A stretch of 26,337 bases of DNA, taken from the NCBI GenBank assembly GCA_902796695.1, contig CADBQE010000194.1:1-26337 (forward strand). The letters are read 5' to 3'. The DNA comes from an uncultured Lachnospiraceae bacterium (lineage in GTDB: Bacteria > Bacillota > Clostridia > Lachnospirales > Lachnospiraceae). Below, piece by piece: positions 23,416 through 26,337 of this stretch. The position numbers and the translations under genes are program-made. Each line of letters starts with the position of its first letter. The stretch's first letter is position 1. The notes beneath the pieces were generated by a model that saw only the letters and a program-made list of their open reading frames with translations, searched no databases and had not been told where the DNA came from.

Positions 23416-25767
23416 TGTCGTTTCCTCCTTCTGTGACGGACCGGATGCTTTTTCCGGAACGGGCGGAGCGGGCGCTTCCCCGGCCGGGTGCGGGTCTGCC
23501 GCCGCCTTAGCCGAGGCGGGATACAGTCTGACCCGGTTCAGCCTGAGGGCGTTCATGCACACCGTAAAGCTGGACAGGCTCATGGCCGCCGCTCCGTAAA
23601 TGGGTTTTAATTCGATCCCGAGCAGGCCCATGGCCAGCGGGATGCAGATCAGGTTGTAAATAAAGGCCCAGAACAGGTTCTCGTGGATATTGCGGATGGT
23701 GGCGCGACCGAGTTTTACCGCCGCCGCCGCGTCCATGAGCGAGTTCTTCATCAGGACGATGTCCGCGGCATCCAGTGCCACGTCCGTTCCGGCGCCGATG
23801 GCCAGGCCCACGTCCGCGCGCACCAGGGCGGGCGCATCGTTGATGCCGTCGCCTACCATGGCGACTTTTCCCTGCTCCGCCAGCGAGCGGATCACCTCTT
23901 CCTTGCCCTGGGGCAGCACGCCGGCCGCCACGTCCTTCACACCGGCCTTCGCCGCGACGGCGCGGGCGGTCTTTTCATTGTCGCCGGTCAGCATGACGGT
24001 CTTTAAGCCCAGTTCTTCCATATAGGCTACCGCGGCCAGGGAATCCTCCTTCAGGGCATCCGCCACCGCGATGATCCCCAGATAGTCGCTGTCCCGGGCA
24101 AAGAGCAGCGGCGTCAGGCCCTGCTCCGAAAGCGCGGCGGCCTGACGGGAAGCCGTCTCCGGCAGCGCCAGTTCGCCCGTCATGTATTTCAGGCTGCCGC
24201 CTTTTAAGGTCAGGGTGCCCAGGCGGGCCGTCAGGCCGTTGCCGGGCAGCGCGGCAAAATCATCCGCGGGCGGAGCGGAAATGCCGTCTTCCGCAGCTTT
24301 TTTCATGACGGCTTTTGCCAGCGGGTGCTCGCTCTTCGCTTCCAGCGCCGCGGCCAGCCGCAGCAGTTCAGAGGCGGATACGCCCTCCGCCGGATACAGG
24401 CCCATGACTTCCGGCTCGCCCTTGGTCAGCGTGCCGGTCTTGTCCATGGCCAGGATCTGCGTGCGTCCGACGCCTTCCAGCGCGGCGGCCGTCTTGAACA
24501 GAATGCCGTTTTTCGCGCCGACGCCGCTGCCCGCCATGATCGCCACCGGCGTGGCCAGGCCCAGCGCGCAGGGGCAGCTGATGACCAGCACGGAGATCCC
24601 GCGGGCCACGGCAAAGCCGAACTCCTTCCCGGCGATCAGCCAGCCGGCCATGGTGAGCAGCGCCAGCCCGATGACCGTCGGCACGAAAATGCCGGACACT
24701 TTATCCGCGATGCGGCCGAGCGGCGCTTTGGTGGCCGCCGCGTCCGAAACCATCTGAATGATCTGCGAGAGCGTCGTATCCTGTCCCACGCGGGTGGCGC
24801 GGCAGGTCAGATAGCCGGAGCCGTTGACGGTAGCGGCGGAGACCGGATCGCCCGCCTGCTTGTCCACGGGGATGCTCTCCCCGGTCAGGGCGGCTTCGTT
24901 CACCGCGCCGCTTCCGGATTCCACAATGCCGTCCACGGGGATGCTTTCGCCTGGCCTCACGACAAAAATGTCGCCGGTCTTCACGGCTTCGATATCCACG
25001 GTGACTTCCCGGCCGTCCTTCAGCAGAACCGCCGTCTGCGGGGTCAGTTCCATGAGGCCGCGCAGCGCGTCGGTGGTGCGTCCCTTGGAGAGGGATTCCA
25101 GCAGCTTGCCGACCGTGATCAGCGTGGGGATCATGGCCGCCGTTTCAAAATACAGGTTTTCACCCAGGCGCATGACTTCCGCATGGTTCATGTCCCCCTG
25201 CGCCAGCGCCATCAGCAGCAGCTCCGCCAGCGAGTAGGCAAAGGCGGTGCCGGAGCCCAGCGCCACCAGGGTGTCCATATTCGGGGCGCGGTGCAGCAGC
25301 GAGCTGATGCCGCTGCGGAAGAATTTTCCGTTGACCGCCATGACGGCAAGTGCCAGGCACAGCTGGAAGATGCCCATGAAGACCATGTTGTCGAAGGCCT
25401 TCGGCGCCGGGAAGCCCGCCATCATGTGACCCATCGAAAAGTACATCAGGATCAGCAGCAGCGCCGCGGAAATGATCAGGCGCTTCTTCAGCTTCGGGGT
25501 CTCCTTATCCTCCAGCGCTTCCCGGGTCTGCTTCAGACGGGCCTGATAGGAGGCGCCTTCCGCCGGCGCGCCGCGCAGGACCGCCCCGTAGCCCGCCGCT
25601 TCCACTGCGCGGACAACGGCTTCCGGAGACGCGCTTCCCTTCACCGCCATGGAATTCGTCAGCAGGCTCACCGTGCATTCCGTGACCCCTTCCACACCGG
25701 ATACGGCCTTTTCCACCCGGGCGCTGCAGGCCGCGCAGCTCATCCCGGTCACAGTATACTGATCCAT
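23206..25767 (-). CDS. copA: Copper-exporting P1B-type ATPase with N- and C-terminal metal-binding domains
   Basis: A Cu(I) efflux ATPase of 853 residues in the cell membrane. In order: an N-terminal HMA domain with GMSCAAC (8-14), a pair of membrane helices, the actuator with TGE at 295-297, the ion-binding CPC at 398-400, the phosphorylation motif DKTGT (442-446), HP at 481-482, GDGINDAP (639-646), and the late membrane motifs YN (704-705) and MSLSS (729-733), all typical of copper-specific PIB-1 pumps. A Pro/Ala-rich linker (about 750-784) then joins a C-terminal HMA domain with MMCTHC (794-799), which is unusual in family members. The start overlaps the csoR stop by one base (TAATG). The C-terminal domain has its own internal start, listed separately. 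Confidence 0.95.
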   Translation of the reverse strand: MDQYTVTGMSCAACSARVEKAVSGVEGVTECTVSLLTNSMAVKGSASPEAVVRAVEAAGYGAVLRGAPAEGASYQARLKQTREALEDKETPKLKKRLIISAALLLILMYFSMGHMMAGFPAPKAFDNMVFMGIFQLCLALAVMAVNGKFFRSGISSLLHRAPNMDTLVALGSGTAFAYSLAELLLMALAQGDMNHAEVMRLGENLYFETAAMIPTLITVGKLLESLSKGRTTDALRGLMELTPQTAVLLKDGREVTVDIEAVKTGDIFVVRPGESIPVDGIVESGSGAVNEAALTGESIPVDKQAGDPVSAATVNGSGYLTCRATRVGQDTTLSQIIQMVSDAAATKAPLGRIADKVSGIFVPTVIGLALLTMAGWLIAGKEFGFAVARGISVLVISCPCALGLATPVAIMAGSGVGAKNGILFKTAAALEGVGRTQILAMDKTGTLTKGEPEVMGLYPAEGVSASELLRLAAALEAKSEHPLAKAVMKKAAEDGISAPPADDFAALPGNGLTARLGTLTLKGGSLKYMTGELALPETASRQAAALSEQGLTPLLFARDSDYLGIIAVADALKEDSLAAVAYMEELGLKTVMLTGDNEKTARAVAAKAGVKDVAAGVLPQGKEEVIRSLAEQGKVAMVGDGINDAPALVRADVGLAIGAGTDVALDAADIVLMKNSLMDAAAAVKLGRATIRNIHENLFWAFIYNLICIPLAMGLLGIELKPIYGAAAMSLSSFTVCMNALRLNRVRLYPASAKAAADPHPAGEAPAPPVPEKASGPSQKEETTMTKTMEIEGMMCTHCEARVKKALEALPGVKSAVPSHEKGTAVVELTEEIADEVLKNAVEAQDYKVKAIV

Positions 25768-26063
25768 TATTTCATCACCTTCTTCAGTGTTTCTACCAGC
25801 TCGTCGACCGTCTCCGTTCTGCCGTCCCGGATATCATCCGTCACACAGCTGCGGATGTGCTCCGCGAGCAGCACCTTATTAAAACTGTTCAGCGCCTGAT
25901 TCACCGCGGAAACCTGAATCATGATCTCCGGACAGTACGCATCCTGCTCCAGCATATTCTGCAGACCGCGCACCTGTCCCTCGATCCGCTTCAGCCGGTT
26001 CATCAGATTCCTCTTTTCCCTTTCATCCCGCAACTTTTTGGGATGACAGCAGGTATTATCCAT
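25767..26063 (-). CDS. csoR: Copper-sensing transcriptional repressor (CsoR family)
   Basis: A 98-residue all-helical repressor that leaves DNA when it binds Cu(I), derepressing copper efflux. The metal fingerprint matches CsoR exactly in spacing: C44, H69 and C73 (25 and 4 residues apart, as in the Mycobacterium tuberculosis C36/H61/C65). The N-terminal RLKRIEGQVRG stretch (23-33) is the family DNA-binding helix. The ATG at 26063 is preferred over an in-frame upstream ATG at 26171, since it has GGAGG/AAGGA upstream and begins at the usual family start; the longer version would read through the promoter and operators. Its TAA overlaps the copA ATG. It likely represses its own operon through the two inverted repeats at 26106-26122 and 26139-26155. 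Confidence 0.93.
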   Translation of the reverse strand: MDNTCCHPKKLRDEREKRNLMNRLKRIEGQVRGLQNMLEQDAYCPEIMIQVSAVNQALNSFNKVLLAEHIRSCVTDDIRDGRTETVDELVETLKKVMK

Positions 26064-26105
26064 GCCAGATCCTTCCTCCGGCGTCTCCCGCCGGTCCGAA
26101 CCGCA

Positions 26106-26122
26106 ATACCGGCCCGGGGTAT
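26106..26122. promoter_or_regulatory. Putative CsoR operator, downstream copy
   Basis: A 17-base inverted repeat of the form ATACC-N7-GGTAT with a GC-only centre, the type of site bound by CsoR at copper promoters. It lies just after the predicted transcription start (about 26127) in the csoR leader. Its centre is 33 bases from the matching site at 26139-26155, placing the two on roughly the same helical face. Confidence 0.65.
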
Positions 26123-26133
26123 CCTTCCCCCTC

Positions 26134-26162
26134 ATCATATACCCCCGCCCGGTATTTGTCAA
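26134..26162 (-). promoter_or_regulatory. Promoter of csoR-copA
   Basis: A perfect TTGACA (26157-26162, minus strand) and TATGAT (26134-26139) are 17 bases apart. The spacer is almost wholly occupied by an inverted repeat (26139-26155), so repressor binding would block polymerase directly. Confidence 0.85.
26139..26155. promoter_or_regulatory. Putative CsoR operator within the promoter
   Basis: ATACC-N7-GGTAT with a GC-only centre, the same half-sites and spacing as the copy at 26106-26122. It occupies the space between the -35 and -10 elements of the csoR promoter, the position usual for CsoR boxes. Confidence 0.75.
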
Positions 26163-26170
26163 GCAAAACA

Positions 26171-26202
26171 TGACAGGGGGACGGTTCCTTTGTCACATTT
26201 TG
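26171..26202. repeat. 32-base palindromic direct repeat, copy 1
   Basis: This 32-base unit begins TGACAGGGGG and ends TTGTCACATTTTG. Its ends (TGACA and TGTCA) are complementary, with GGGG/TTCC inside, so it can fold as an imperfect hairpin. It is repeated without a mismatch at 26306-26337. The family resembles short GC-rich intergenic repeats common in Clostridia. It starts 9 bases upstream of the csoR -35. Confidence 0.85.
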
Positions 26203-26237
26203 CCTTGCTCCCGCGGGCCGCTGACACACAAGGTGAA

Positions 26238-26254
26238 TTGCCGCACAGCGGCAA
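26238..26254. repeat. Perfect small hairpin in the repeat island
   Basis: TTGCCGC-ACA-GCGGCAA forms a perfect 7-bp stem with a three-base loop between the two 32-base repeats. There is no T-run, so it is not a terminator. Confidence 0.7.
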
Positions 26255-26258
26255 GAGA

Positions 26259-26280
26259 GGGCGGCCTGGGCCGGCGGCCC
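26259..26280. repeat. GC-rich REP-like hairpin
   Basis: GGGCGGCC (26259-26266) pairs with GGCGGCCC (26273-26280) over 8 positions with one mismatch and a six-base loop. It is followed by CTACGA, a pattern I associate with REP-type intergenic palindromes in Clostridia; this association is from memory. Confidence 0.55.
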
Positions 26281-26305
26281 CTACGATATCGGTTCCCGTG
26301 ACATG

Positions 26306-26337
26306 TGACAGGGGGACGGTTCCTTTGTCACATTTTG
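26306..26337. repeat. 32-base palindromic direct repeat, copy 2 (at window edge)
   Basis: This copy is identical over 32 bases to the one at 26171-26202, 135 bases apart. It runs to the last base of the window, so the true end may lie outside. It is preceded by GTGACATG, which extends the palindrome slightly compared with copy 1. Confidence 0.85.

Noticed and set aside
21940..23436. 498-codon + strand open frame opposite ald
   Set aside because: ald on the minus strand has all catalytic residues at canonical positions. The antisense frame is low-complexity and His/Gly-rich.
24325..25899. Long open frame of 524 codons on the + strand opposite copA
   Set aside because: It is a shadow of the GC-rich third positions of copA. 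The translation is rich in Arg, His and Gln with no domain, and there is no ribosome site.
25767..26171. Longer csoR reading frame starting at 26171
   Set aside because: The extension would translate the promoter and both operator repeats. The ATG at 26063 has a ribosome site and matches the usual family start.
26062..26301. 79-codon + strand open frame across the csoR leader and repeats
   Set aside because: It overlaps the promoter, operators and palindromic repeats. No ribosome site or protein similarity.

Overview
The window looks like a chromosomal segment of a Gram-positive Bacillota, probably Clostridia. GC is moderately high (mid to upper 50s percent by eye). GGAGG-type ribosome binding sites precede most starts, promoters are of the TTGACA/TATAAT type, and terminators are classic hairpin plus T-run. 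The gene families (LytR-CpsA-Psr, CsoR/CopA, alanine dehydrogenase, sugar-transfer-associated ATP-grasp) fit that group. Genus cannot be decided from this sequence. No gene-free stretch exceeds 300 bases, and I see no rRNA, tRNA, CRISPR array, prophage or transposase gene.

Layout: a nucleotidyltransferase-fold gene on the + strand (85-1158) converges on a long minus-strand cell-surface glycan locus, with a shared terminator between them. The locus is read from about 21.76 kb down to 1.2 kb. A good promoter (21763-21791) drives 17 closely packed genes. In transcription order they are: LCP wall-attachment protein; a membrane/Rossmann/cupin fusion; FdtA-like cupin; FdtB-like aminotransferase; DUF1919 protein; FemAB/GNAT-like acyltransferase; ATP-grasp; short phosphoglycosyl transferase; a second type of ATP-grasp; ornithine cyclodeaminase-like enzyme; ATP-grasp; opine-dehydrogenase-like enzyme; ATP-grasp; ATP-grasp; CapA-like phosphatase-fold protein; O-antigen ligase/polymerase; MOP-family flippase. 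A terminator then a fresh promoter separate rmlA (1232-2140), which has its own transcript.

Working model: RmlA and the FdtA/FdtB pair would make a dTDP-3-amino-3,6-dideoxyhexose, with the 4,6-dehydratase RmlB supplied from elsewhere. The short phosphoglycosyl transferase would start a lipid-linked precursor. The ATP-grasp, acyltransferase, opine-dehydrogenase-like and cyclodeaminase-like enzymes would make and attach amino-acid or opine-like groups. The flippase, ligase and LCP protein would export and attach the product. The striking point is that I recognise no classical glycosyltransferase in the 17 genes, while five ATP-grasp proteins are present. The product may therefore be largely amide-linked, or glycan assembly may be encoded elsewhere. 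This is inference.

Beyond the glycan locus, also on the minus strand, are a separate alanine dehydrogenase unit (ald) and a copper-resistance operon (csoR-copA). Two matching inverted repeats lie in the csoR promoter region, and an apparent internal start within copA could yield a free CopZ-like chaperone. The right edge (26171-26337) is a small island of palindromic intergenic repeats, including a perfect 32-base direct repeat.
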